Shown here piece by piece: positions 34,449 through 42,098 of a DNA stretch of 64,000 nt. This DNA comes from Propionicimonas paludicola. GTDB lineage: Bacteria > Actinomycetota > Actinomycetes > Propionibacteriales > Propionibacteriaceae. The position numbers and the translations under genes are program-made. The notes under the pieces are model-generated. The model saw nothing but the letters and a program-made list of their open reading frames with translations. It did no database searches and was not told the DNA's origin. How positions within the stretch are numbered: the stretch's first letter is position 1; every line of letters begins with the position of its first letter. The stretch lies in contig NZ_PDJC01000001.1 of NCBI RefSeq assembly GCF_002563675.1, positions 2,790,001 to 2,854,000 of the forward strand, in the 5' to 3' direction.

Positions 34449-34886
34449 ATGGCAGCATCCGGGGTTGAGGTCGCCTTCGAACTGAAGCGAGTCGTCACTG
34501 AGTACAACGCGGCCTTCGCCGCCCACCTTCGTCCGCTCGGGCTGACCACCCTGCAGGCCGAGGCCTTGATCGCCCTGGACGATCAGGGGCCGGTCCGACT
34601 CAAGCAGCTGGCCACTCATCTGGTCGCCGAGTCCGGGCATCCGAGCCGGCTGGTCTCCCGACTGGAGCGGGACGGCCTGGCCAGCAGAGGTTCGGGCACC
34701 GGCGACACCGTCCTGATCCGGCTGACCCCGCGCGGCAGCCAGTTGGCCGGACAGGCTCGGACCATCCGTGACCAGCTGACCGGCGCTCTGGCCGAAGCGC
34801 TCGGAAGCGACCTCGAGGTGGTCCAGCCCAGCCTGCGGCGCGGACGCGTCCGGCTGACCCGCGAGCGGATCGCCGCCCACCACTGA
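34449..34886 (+). CDS. MarR-family regulator
   Basis: A 145-residue winged-helix protein. The HTH region reads VRLKQLATHLVAESGHPSRLVSRLERDGLASR, and the wing GSGTGDTVLIRLTPRG lacks the usual DxRD pattern, so it is a divergent member. The upstream gap (34385-34448) contains TGACATGTCAC, a short palindrome at 34417-34426 that could be its operator. A very strong terminator follows. Regulatory targets are unknown; the MBL hydrolase is the nearest candidate. Confidence 0.8.
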   Translation: MAASGVEVAFELKRVVTEYNAAFAAHLRPLGLTTLQAEALIALDDQGPVRLKQLATHLVAESGHPSRLVSRLERDGLASRGSGTGDTVLIRLTPRGSQLAGQARTIRDQLTGALAEALGSDLEVVQPSLRRGRVRLTRERIAAHH

Positions 34887-34891
34887 GCAAG

Positions 34892-34929
34892 GCGCAACAG
34901 CCCCGGACTGAGGTCCGGGGCTGTTGCGC
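34892..34929 (+). terminator. 17-bp perfect stem terminator after marR
   Basis: GCGCAACAGCCCCGGAC (34892-34908) pairs perfectly with 34913-34929 around the 4-nt loop TGAG. It starts 5 bp after the MarR stop. It is the strongest simple hairpin in the window and insulates the iron-uptake operon. Confidence 0.85.
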
Positions 34930-35004
34930 GTCCGGCCCTGGGCAAAACGGGCCACTGGACAGAACGTCCCTCTATTTTGCTAAGGTTCCTGTTGCCAAAA
35001 GAAG

Positions 35005-35023
35005 TAAGGGCAGCCTTACCTAA
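35005..35023 (+). promoter_or_regulatory. DtxR/IdeR-like iron box upstream of efeU
   Basis: TAAGGGCAGCCTTACCTAA matches the 19-bp DtxR/IdeR consensus TTAGGTTAGCCTAACCTAA at 15 positions. It lies 15 bp before the TTG start, where a repressor would block transcription or initiation. Iron-dependent repression is inferred from the family. Confidence 0.75.
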
Positions 35024-35038
35024 GCATCGGAGACCGTC

Positions 35039-36004
35039 TTGTTCCTCGGCTCGTTCCTGATCGGCCTGCGCGAAGGCCTGGAAGCCGCGCTGATCGTCGG
35101 CATCCTGATCGCCTACCTGATTCGCCGCGATCGCCGGGACGTCCTGCCTCGGCTCTGGTGGGGCGTGGCTGCGGCCATCACCCTCTCTGCGGCCCTGGGC
35201 GCCGCCTTCACCTTTGGCAGCTACACGCTCAGCTTCGAGGCCCAGGAGATGGTCGGCGGCCTGATGTCGCTGCTCGCCGTGGCAATGGTGACCTGGATGG
35301 TGTTCTGGATGATGGCCACCGGCCACCGGATCAAGGCCGAGCTCGAAACCGGCGCTGACAAGGCATTGGCCGTCGGCACCGGCGCGGCGATCGCCTGGAT
35401 CGCCTTCGTCTCGGTCGGCCGCGAGGGCCTGGAGACCACCTTGATGCTGTGGGGCTGGGCGCTCCAGCCGGAGGCACTGCTCGGCGCGCTGGCCGGGATC
35501 ACGGCCGCGGTCGTGCTGGGCTACCTGGCCTACCGCGGGCTGGCCAAGATCAGCTACGCCACCTTCTTCCAGTGGACCGGCGCCTTCCTGATCGTGGTGG
35601 CCGCCGGCATCCTGGCCTACGGCATCCACGACCTACAGGAGGCCGCCCTGCTGCCCGGCCCGTTCTCCGGGCACCCGATCACGCCGACCGACCTGCGCAC
35701 CGGCGAGGTGCTCACCGGCTTCACCGACGGCCCGTTCTGGATGGCATCCTTCCCGTTCGGCTGGGCCTTCGACGTGAGCGCCACGGTCGATCCGAGCGGG
35801 GCGCTGGCCGCCCTGGCCAAGGGGACGATCGGGCTCACCCCGCAGATGAGCTGGCTCGAAGTGATCGCCTGGATCACCTACCTGGCCGTCGTCCTGCCGA
35901 AGTTCCTGCGCCGAGTCCGCGAACAGCGCCGGGCCCGCCGGACGCCCACCCACAAGCCCACCCCTGTCGAAACCGCCCCGGCCCCGGCCGGACGCGCCGC
36001 CTGA
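35039..36004 (+). CDS. efeU: FTR1-family iron permease EfeU
   Basis: A 321-residue membrane permease for iron (ferrous iron oxidised during uptake). Two REGLE motifs, LREGLEAALIV near the N-terminus and GREGLETTLML about residue 125, are the iron-binding hallmarks of Ftr1/EfeU. Seven hydrophobic segments are seen, and the C-terminus is Pro/Thr-rich and cytoplasmic. The start is TTG 35039, preceded by GGAG. It is the first gene of efeUOB, 22 bp before efeO, and lies directly behind an IdeR-like box. Confidence 0.92.
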   Translation: MFLGSFLIGLREGLEAALIVGILIAYLIRRDRRDVLPRLWWGVAAAITLSAALGAAFTFGSYTLSFEAQEMVGGLMSLLAVAMVTWMVFWMMATGHRIKAELETGADKALAVGTGAAIAWIAFVSVGREGLETTLMLWGWALQPEALLGALAGITAAVVLGYLAYRGLAKISYATFFQWTGAFLIVVAAGILAYGIHDLQEAALLPGPFSGHPITPTDLRTGEVLTGFTDGPFWMASFPFGWAFDVSATVDPSGALAALAKGTIGLTPQMSWLEVIAWITYLAVVLPKFLRRVREQRRARRTPTHKPTPVETAPAPAGRAA

Positions 36005-36026
36005 CCGGCGCCTGAAAGGAACCACC

Positions 36027-37298
36027 TTGTCGAACCGTTCATCGTTGGCCGCCCTGATCACGTCCGGTGCTCTGCTGCTGACCGGCTGCGTGGCCAACCC
36101 GGCAGCCCAGCCCAGCTCGTCCGGTGCAGCCTCCGGCCGGCTCACCGTGACCTCCACCGACGACGCCTGCACGGTCTCGTCCGCCACCACCGGCAGCGGC
36201 CCGGTCACCTTCAGCATCACCAACACCGGCTCCCGGACCACCGAGTTCTACCTGCTGGCCGGCGACCGGCTGCGGATCGTGGCCGAGAAGGAGAACATCG
36301 CCCCGGGGTCGACCAGCGACTTGTCGGTCTCGCTGCAGCCGGGCAGCTACTTCACGGCCTGCAAGCCGGGCATGCGCGGCGAGAACATCGGCGAGACCGC
36401 CTTCACGGTCACCGGCGAAGCCCTCGCCGTGACCGGTGCGGACGCCGAGCTGTTCAGCGGAGTGGTCACCGACTACGTGAACTTCGTGAAGAACGAGGTC
36501 GCCGAGCTGCAGCCCAAGGTGGAGAAGTTCGCCAAGGCCTACGCCGCCGGGGACGACGAGACCGCGCGCAGCCTGTACGCGCCGACCCGGGTCAACTACG
36601 AGCGGATCGAGCCGATCGCCGAGGCGCTGGGCTCGCTGGATCCGCGGATCGACTACCGCGAGATCGACTACCTGGCCGAGGCCAAGGCGCTGGCCACCGA
36701 CGACCCGACCTTCACCAGCTGGCTGGGCTTCCACCGGATCGAGAAGGACCTGTGGGTGCCGGCCAAGGACGCCGTCCAGCCCGACGGCAGCTCGGCCTGG
36801 GACGGCTGGACGCCGTCCACCCCGTCCCAGCGCAAGCAGGTGGCCGGCGCCCTGATCAAGGATGTGGCCACGCTGTACGACACCGTCCACGCCGCCGACT
36901 TCGTCGCCAAGCAGGGCGTCGACATCGCCACCGTCTCCAACGGCGCGTCCGGCCTGCTCGAGGAGATCGCGGTCGGCAAGGTGACCGGCGAGGAGGACTG
37001 GTGGTCGCACACCGACCTGTACGACTTCCAGGCCAACCTGGAGGGCTCTCGGATCGCCTTCGACCTGGTGGCACCGATCGCCGAGCGCAAGGGGGCCGAC
37101 GGCAAGGCCCTGGTCACTCAGATCCGTGGTGAGTTCGACAAGCTGGCCGCCCTGCTGGCCACCTACGGCAACCTCAAGGACGGCTTCGTCGGCTACGACA
37201 AGGTGAATCGCAAGCAGCAGAAGGAGCTGGTCGACCAGATCGACGCCACCCGGACGCCGCTGTCGAAGCTCACCAATGCCGTGCTCGGGATCGCCTGA
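36027..37298 (+). CDS. efeO: iron uptake lipoprotein EfeO (cupredoxin plus M75 domain)
   Basis: A 423-residue lipoprotein that feeds iron to EfeU. TTG 36027 follows AAAGGA and encodes a leader with lipobox LLTGC. Residues about 35-135 are a cupredoxin-like domain, with FYLLAGDRLRIV and the single cysteine in FTACKPGMRG. The rest is the EfeO/M75 (imelysin-like) domain with its HxxE motif in GFHRIEKDLW, a metal site. Its stop overlaps the efeB ATG by one base, so the two are translationally coupled. Confidence 0.92.
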   Translation: MSNRSSLAALITSGALLLTGCVANPAAQPSSSGAASGRLTVTSTDDACTVSSATTGSGPVTFSITNTGSRTTEFYLLAGDRLRIVAEKENIAPGSTSDLSVSLQPGSYFTACKPGMRGENIGETAFTVTGEALAVTGADAELFSGVVTDYVNFVKNEVAELQPKVEKFAKAYAAGDDETARSLYAPTRVNYERIEPIAEALGSLDPRIDYREIDYLAEAKALATDDPTFTSWLGFHRIEKDLWVPAKDAVQPDGSSAWDGWTPSTPSQRKQVAGALIKDVATLYDTVHAADFVAKQGVDIATVSNGASGLLEEIAVGKVTGEEDWWSHTDLYDFQANLEGSRIAFDLVAPIAERKGADGKALVTQIRGEFDKLAALLATYGNLKDGFVGYDKVNRKQQKELVDQIDATRTPLSKLTNAVLGIA

Positions 37299-38632
37299 TG
37301 TCCGATCCGATCGACTCCCCGCAGCCGGAGGCCTCGCTGAGCCCGGAGACGGCCGACTCCTCCCTGGCCGAGCCGGAGGCGCGCAAGGGGATGTCCCGGC
37401 GCGGCCTGTTCGGCCTCGGCGGTGGGCTCGGCCTGGCCGCCGGCGCGATCGCCGGTGGCTTCGGCGGGGCGGCGCTGGCGCCCAAGACGTCCGGCGGCCA
37501 CCTGGAGTACGGCTTCTTCGGCGAACACCAGGCCGGGATCATCACTCCGGCCCAGGATCGCCTGCATTTCGCGGCCTTCGACCTGCGCTCCGACGCCACC
37601 CGGGACGACCTGATCGCCCTGCTGAAGGAGTGGACGTATGCCGCCAGCCGACTGACCCTTGGCCTGGACGTCTCCGCCCGCGGCGCGTTCGACGGCGGCC
37701 CCTACCTGCCACCGGACGACACCGGTGAGGCGGCCGGGCTGGACGCGGCCGGGCTGACCATCACTTTCGGCTTCGGCTCCTCGCTGTTCCGCGACGCCGC
37801 CGGCAAGGACCGCTTCGGGCTGGCCGGCCAGCTGCCGCCGGACTTCACGCCACTGCCGAAGATGGCCAACGACTTCATCTCGCCGGAGCGCTCCGGTGGC
37901 GACCTGTGCGTCCAGGCCTGCGCGAACGACCCGCAGGTGGCCGTCCACGCCATCCGGAACCTGACCCGAATCGCGTTCGGCCGGGCCACCCTGCGCTGGT
38001 CGCAGCTGGGCTTCGGCCGGACCTCGTCCACCTCGTCGGCGCAGACCACCCCGCGCAACCTGTTCGGCCAGAAGGACGGCACCCGCAACCTCAAGGCCGA
38101 GCAGCCCGAGCGGCTGGCCGAGCACGTCTGGATCTCCGACGGCCCGGCCTGGGCGCGCGGCGGGTCCTACCTGGTGGCCCGCCGGATCGCCATGACCATC
38201 GAGGTCTGGGACGGGCTGCAACTCTCCGAACAGGATCGGGTGCTGGGCCGGGACAAGAAGAGCGGCGCTCCGCTGTCGGGCGGCACCGAGTTCACCGAGC
38301 CGGACTTCGCCAAGACCGGGCCGACCGGGCGTCCGCTGATCGACCCGCGCTCGCACGTGGCTCGGGCCGCTCCGGAGAACAACGGCGGGATTGCCATGCT
38401 GCGCCGCGGCTACAACTACGTCGACGGCAATGATGGCACCGGACGCCTGGATGCCGGACTGTTCTTCATCGGCTTCGTGAAGGCACCCGAGCGGTTCGCG
38501 GCCGTGCACACCAACATGGCCCGTGACGACATGTTCGTGGAGTACCTGAAGACCACCTCGTCGTCGGTCTTCCTGGTGCCGCCCGGCGCCCGCGAGGGCC
38601 AGTACGTCGGCCAGGCCCTCTTCGAGGCCTGA
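37298..38632 (+). CDS. efeB: deferrochelatase/dye-decolorizing peroxidase EfeB
   Basis: A 444-residue haem peroxidase exported by the Tat pathway. The Tat motif is MSRRGLFGLG with a hydrophobic segment after it, about 28 residues in from the start. The DyP distal aspartate is in FGQKDGTRN (GxxDG motif), and the proximal haem histidine is in PRSHVARAAP, followed by LRRGYNY. EfeB oxidises ferrous iron or removes iron from haem, supplying EfeUO. It is the last gene of the operon. A modest GGCCCC/GGGCC hairpin (38685-38700) follows, and then a repeat island. Confidence 0.92.
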   Translation: MSDPIDSPQPEASLSPETADSSLAEPEARKGMSRRGLFGLGGGLGLAAGAIAGGFGGAALAPKTSGGHLEYGFFGEHQAGIITPAQDRLHFAAFDLRSDATRDDLIALLKEWTYAASRLTLGLDVSARGAFDGGPYLPPDDTGEAAGLDAAGLTITFGFGSSLFRDAAGKDRFGLAGQLPPDFTPLPKMANDFISPERSGGDLCVQACANDPQVAVHAIRNLTRIAFGRATLRWSQLGFGRTSSTSSAQTTPRNLFGQKDGTRNLKAEQPERLAEHVWISDGPAWARGGSYLVARRIAMTIEVWDGLQLSEQDRVLGRDKKSGAPLSGGTEFTEPDFAKTGPTGRPLIDPRSHVARAAPENNGGIAMLRRGYNYVDGNDGTGRLDAGLFFIGFVKAPERFAAVHTNMARDDMFVEYLKTTSSSVFLVPPGAREGQYVGQALFEA

Positions 38633-38684
38633 TCCGAGCCCAGGGAGGTTCGCTCTCCCCCCAGACGAAATCAGACCCGAGAAA

Positions 38685-38700
38685 GGCCCCGATCTGGGCC
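38685..38700 (+). terminator. probable terminator after efeB
   Basis: GGCCC pairs with GGGCC around a short loop, 52 bp after the efeB stop. It is weak compared with others in the window and is called mainly from position. Confidence 0.4.
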
Positions 38701-38719
38701 GGTCATCACGGGGTCGTCG

Positions 38720-38842
38720 GCTCGAACCTGAGTTGGGTACCCACAACGTCCGTTGCGTCGGACGATATCGGGACCAAACTCCGGTTCGAGCTGTCACGGC
38801 TCTTAAGACCGGCTGGGATCGGGACCAAAACCGGGTTCGAGT
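38720..38842. repeat. second palindromic repeat family, GGGACCAAA-CCGGTTCGAG
   Basis: GCTCGAACC-GAGTT-GGT-CCC (38720-38742) and GGGACCAAACTCCGGTTCGA (38770-38789) form an imperfect inverted repeat enclosing about 27 bp. A further direct copy, GGGACCAAAACCGGGTTCGA, is at 38821-38840, itself flanked by GGGATC and GATCCC. It resembles REP-type intergenic elements. A widespread-type palindrome CCTTCGACAAGCTCAGG lies just after at 38902-38918. Confidence 0.6.
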
Positions 38843-38944
38843 TCGTGGATCCCACCCGATCGCCGTGCCACCCGCCGGCTGAGCGAAGCCTGCACACGGC
38901 CCCTTCGACAAGCTCAGGGACCTGGATCCAACAGCAAGCCGGCT

Positions 38945-39044
38945 CGGGCGGATGGTTCGAAAACCGTATCCCTTCACCCCAAGCCCCACCCAGACCAAAC
39001 CCGAACACCACACCCGACCACGGAGGTCGAGAACGATCCGCCCG
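38945..39044 (+). repeat. palindromic G4-core repeat, copy B1
   Basis: A 100-bp element bounded by CGGGCGGAT (38945-38953) and its complement ATCCGCCCG (39036-39044), extended inward by GTTC/GAAC after one mismatch. The minus-strand core 38970-38991 reads GGG-T-GGGG-CTT-GGGG-TGAA-GGG, a textbook G-quadruplex motif. TATCCCT and CACGGAGGTCGAGAA are shared with other copies. It is the first of two tandem 137-bp units. Confidence 0.82.
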
Positions 39045-39081
39045 GGACGGCCCGGGCTCACGCTCCGACAGCAAGCCGGCT

Positions 39082-39181
39082 CGGGCGGATGGTTCGAAGA
39101 CCGTATCCCTTCACCCCGAACCCCACCCAGGCCGAACCCGAACACCACACCCGACCACGGAGGTCGAGAACGATCCGCCCG
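39082..39181 (+). repeat. palindromic G4-core repeat, copy B2
   Basis: The second tandem copy, exactly 137 bp after B1, with identical arms (39082-39090 and 39173-39181) and an identical upstream flank GCAAGCCGGCTCGGG. The quadruplex motif is at 39107-39128 on the minus strand. Differences from B1 lie mostly in quadruplex loops and leave the G-runs intact. Confidence 0.82.
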
Positions 39182-39211
39182 GGACGGCCCTCAGAGCGGG
39201 CGTTTGATGAC

Positions 39212-39508
39212 TCAGCCGGGGTAGTCGATGTCGGTGTACTTCACCGAGGTTCGCGGCGCCGCCATCAGTGGAGCCACGGCATCGCGCCAGGTGGCGTAGT
39301 GCGCGGTGAGCTTGTGGTCGGCGGCCGCCTGCTCGTCCCGGTAGGCCTCAATCAGGACGAAGCGGGACGGGTCGTCCACCTCCTGGATCGCATCGAATCG
39401 GACGACTCCGGGCTCCTGCCGAGAGCCGGCGGCGTTGGCCTTGGTGGCCTCGATGAAGGCGTCCACTCCGTCGGGAACGACCTGTACTTGCACCTGCACG
39501 ATCAACAT
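39212..39508 (-). CDS. antibiotic biosynthesis monooxygenase-domain protein (quinol monooxygenase-like)
   Basis: A 98-residue ferredoxin-fold ABM protein, related to YgiN and LsrG. It begins MLIVQVQVQVVPDGVDAFIEAT and contains EPGVVRFDAIQ, the conserved ExGxxxFxxxxx pattern, and FVLIEAYRDEQAAADHKLTAHY with the usual histidine. ATG 39508 is preferred over a TTG four codons upstream. It is convergent with efeB across the repeat island and 103 bp from the divergent MFS gene. The substrate is unknown. Confidence 0.83.
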   Translation of the reverse strand: MLIVQVQVQVVPDGVDAFIEATKANAAGSRQEPGVVRFDAIQEVDDPSRFVLIEAYRDEQAAADHKLTAHYATWRDAVAPLMAAPRTSVKYTDIDYPG

Positions 39509-39610
39509 GGCTCCATTCAACCCCTAGTCAGCCACCGCAACCAGGGGATTTGCCAGCGAAGACGACTGGTGCCAGCATGGAAGGCTGCCCATTCACCGAG
39601 TCGAGGAATC

Positions 39611-40906
39611 ATGTCCCCCAGCCAGCAGGCAACCACGCTGCTCGCGAACCGTCCGTTCGTGATGCTGCTGGCTGGCCGCACCACCTCGATGCTGGGGATG
39701 GCCTTCTCGCCGGTGGCGCTCGCGTTCGGCCTGTTGCAGCTGCCCGACGGTGGTCCGGCGACGCTCTCGATCGTGCTGGCCGCGCAGACGTTGCCGATGG
39801 TGGTGTTCATGCTGGTCGGTGGCGTGATCGCCGACCGCTACCCGCGTCGGCTGGTGCTGCTCACCGGCGAACTGCTGGCCGCCCTCGGCTGGGGTGCCAT
39901 CGGCGTGATGCTGCTCACCGGCTTCGCCCCGATCGCCCTGCTCAGTCTGGCGGCAGCGATCGCCGGCATGTCCAGTGCCCTGATCTACCCCGCGCTCAGC
40001 GGGATCATTCCCGACCTGGTCAGCGAGGACATGCTGCAGCCGGCCAACTCGTGGCTGGCCATGGGCGCCTCGGTGGCCCGGCTGGCCGGGCTGGTCGCCG
40101 CCGGTGCCGTGGTGGTTTGGCTGGGCGGCGGCTGGGCCATGGTCACCGCCGGCAGCCTATTCGCCCTGTCCGGCCTGCTGATGATGCGGCTGCCCCGGCT
40201 CACTGGCACCCTGGCCGGCGCCGAGGATCACCCGATCCGGCAGCTGGTCGAGGGCTGGGGGGAGTTCAAGTCCCGGCAGTGGCTGTGGGTCTGCGTCGTC
40301 CAGTGGTCGGTGCTGATCCTGGCCCTGCAGGCTGCGCACGGCGTGCTCGGCCCGGTCGTTGCTGAGCAGGAACTCGGTGGGGCGGCCGCCTGGACGGTGA
40401 TCCTGGCCGGCGAAGCGGTCGGCGCCATGATCGGCGTGGCCATCTCGCTGGCCTGGCACCCGCAGCGTCCGATCCTGGTCGGGACGCTACTCACCGGAAC
40501 CGCCGCGCTGCCCCCGATCCTGTTGGCCGTCTCGGCCCCGCTGTGGATGGTCACCGGAGCCATGGGGCTGCAGGGGATCGGCTTCGAGCTGTTCGGTGTG
40601 CTCTGGCTGACCACCATGCAGAACGAGGTGCCGCCGGAGGCGCTGTCTCGGGTGGCGTCCTACGACGCGCTCGGCTCGCTGATGCTCGGCCCGGTCGGTC
40701 TGCTGCTGGCCGGCCCGGCCACGCTGGCTTTCGGGGTCCATCTGCCGCTGCTGGTCACCGGCCTGCTGGCCCTCGGGACCATGAGCTTCGCGCTGGCCTT
40801 CCCCGAGGTGCGCCAGCTGCGCTCCCGGCTCGCCCCGGCCGCATCGGACGAGATCGCGCCGCTGCCCTCGGCTCCGCTGGCCACCGACCCGCTGGTCGCC
40901 GACTGA
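39611..40906 (+). CDS. MFS transporter
   Basis: A 431-residue, 12-helix exporter of the MFS_3-like group. Its loop 2-3 signature is GGVIADRYPRRLVLL. The central loop has RLTGTLAGAEDHPIRQLVEGWGEF, and the second half repeats the pattern weakly. ATG 39611 gives a short N-terminus before helix 1 (FVMLLAGRTTSMLG). It resembles the MFS protein at 1013-2338 in topology but not closely in sequence. The substrate is unknown. It is divergent from the ABM-domain gene, so the pair may share a promoter. Confidence 0.86.
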   Translation: MSPSQQATTLLANRPFVMLLAGRTTSMLGMAFSPVALAFGLLQLPDGGPATLSIVLAAQTLPMVVFMLVGGVIADRYPRRLVLLTGELLAALGWGAIGVMLLTGFAPIALLSLAAAIAGMSSALIYPALSGIIPDLVSEDMLQPANSWLAMGASVARLAGLVAAGAVVVWLGGGWAMVTAGSLFALSGLLMMRLPRLTGTLAGAEDHPIRQLVEGWGEFKSRQWLWVCVVQWSVLILALQAAHGVLGPVVAEQELGGAAAWTVILAGEAVGAMIGVAISLAWHPQRPILVGTLLTGTAALPPILLAVSAPLWMVTGAMGLQGIGFELFGVLWLTTMQNEVPPEALSRVASYDALGSLMLGPVGLLLAGPATLAFGVHLPLLVTGLLALGTMSFALAFPEVRQLRSRLAPAASDEIAPLPSAPLATDPLVAD

Positions 40907-41027
40907 TCGTCGCTGCCCCGCCGGTCCGCGTCAGCAATTGACCCCTCGGCGCGGACGGCCCTGCGCGCTAATCTGGTTCGGCGCCGCGGTCGCGGCCGTT
41001 CCCTGACCGACCGGAAGGCTGGCGCCC

Positions 41028-41945
41028 ATGCCGACGAGCGAGCCGAACCGCCCGTCCGAAGCGCTGGCCAGCTGGATCCGGGAAGTCTCCAATGCTCAGG
41101 ATCCGCGGGTCACCAGCACCACTCCGGTGGTGCCTCTGATCACCCGCGGCCTGCCCACCCGTCCGGTCGCGCCGGAGCCGGCCCAGGTCTACATCTGCGC
41201 CGGAGTGATCGTGAAGGTGCACGGACGGTTCACCGACCGCGAGCGGCTCATCCGGCGGTTGCACTGCATCGGCGGGCCGGACATCGACCGGCTCTGGATC
41301 CAGCCGCTGATCTACCGTCCGATCGACGCCCCGAACGGACGGCTGGCGACGGTCTGGCCTCGGGTGACGGTGCTGGCCAGCATCGATCGTCCGCCGTGGC
41401 AGGACGCCGGCCGGCTGCTGGCCAAGTTGCACGCTATGCCGATCGCCGACGACCCGCCGCGGCTCGGCGGCCACAACCGGCTGGCCCGGACGGTTCGCTG
41501 GCTGACCAGCGAGGGGCCCACCGAGTTGGCCTGGCTGGCCGAACTCGGTGAGGCGCTCGCCGAGCGGCTGGCCACCCCGGCCATGACCACCTTGGCGCAC
41601 GGCGACTTCCACCTCGGCCAACTCGGGCACACCCCGCTGCGCAGCAGCTGGAAGCTGCTCGACGTCGATGACTTCGGCGTCGGAGATCCGGCCTGGGACC
41701 TGTCCCGGGCAGCCGGCTTCAATGCCGCCGGGCTGCTGCCTGACCAGGACTGGGACGAGTTCATCGCCGCCTACCGGGAGGCCGGCGGTCCGGCGATCCC
41801 GGCCGACGGGGACCCGTGGCCGAGCCTGCTGCTGCCGACCCAGGCGTCCATGGTGATCGCCGCTGCGCAGCAACTGCGCTCCGGGCAGGACTCGACGGCC
41901 ACCTTTGCTCTGCTGGAGGCCTGCCAGCGGCTCAGCCAGCGCTGA
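41028..41945 (+). CDS. aminoglycoside phosphotransferase-family kinase
   Basis: A 305-residue APH/choline-kinase-fold protein. The catalytic loop is THAHGD-like LAHGDFHLGQLG (Brenner motif), and the metal-binding motif is LLDVDDFGVGDPAWDLSRA. The N-terminal lobe has VIVKVHG with the ATP-binding lysine. Family members phosphorylate aminoglycosides, homoserine, sugars or other small molecules; nothing here allows a choice, and resistance should not be assumed. ATG 41028 follows GGAAGG. It ends in front of a strong bidirectional-looking hairpin and is convergent with the ABC permease gene. Confidence 0.82.
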   Translation: MPTSEPNRPSEALASWIREVSNAQDPRVTSTTPVVPLITRGLPTRPVAPEPAQVYICAGVIVKVHGRFTDRERLIRRLHCIGGPDIDRLWIQPLIYRPIDAPNGRLATVWPRVTVLASIDRPPWQDAGRLLAKLHAMPIADDPPRLGGHNRLARTVRWLTSEGPTELAWLAELGEALAERLATPAMTTLAHGDFHLGQLGHTPLRSSWKLLDVDDFGVGDPAWDLSRAAGFNAAGLLPDQDWDEFIAAYREAGGPAIPADGDPWPSLLLPTQASMVIAAAQQLRSGQDSTATFALLEACQRLSQR

Positions 41946-41998
41946 TCGTCCGGCTCGCCAGCGGTCATGGAACCGTCCCCACCCGGGCGGACGCAGCA

Positions 41999-42024
41999 GC
42001 GGCGCCGGGTCTCCCCGGCGCCGC
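41999..42024. terminator. bidirectional hairpin between convergent genes
   Basis: GCGGCGCCGGG pairs perfectly with CCCGGCGCCGC around loop TCTC. It lies 53 bp after the APH-like stop and 75 bp beyond the ABC permease stop on the opposite strand, so it can serve both. Confidence 0.75.
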
Positions 42025-42098
42025 CACCATCCACCTCGGGCCCCTGACGGGCGCCGTCCGGCCTGGTCAACGCCCGTCCAGACACGGGGCCCGGAGTC

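Noticed and set aside
38765-38845. tRNA-derived remnant (GGTTCGAG motifs)
   Set aside because: The T-loop-like GGTTCGA occurs inside a palindromic repeat; no cloverleaf could be made.
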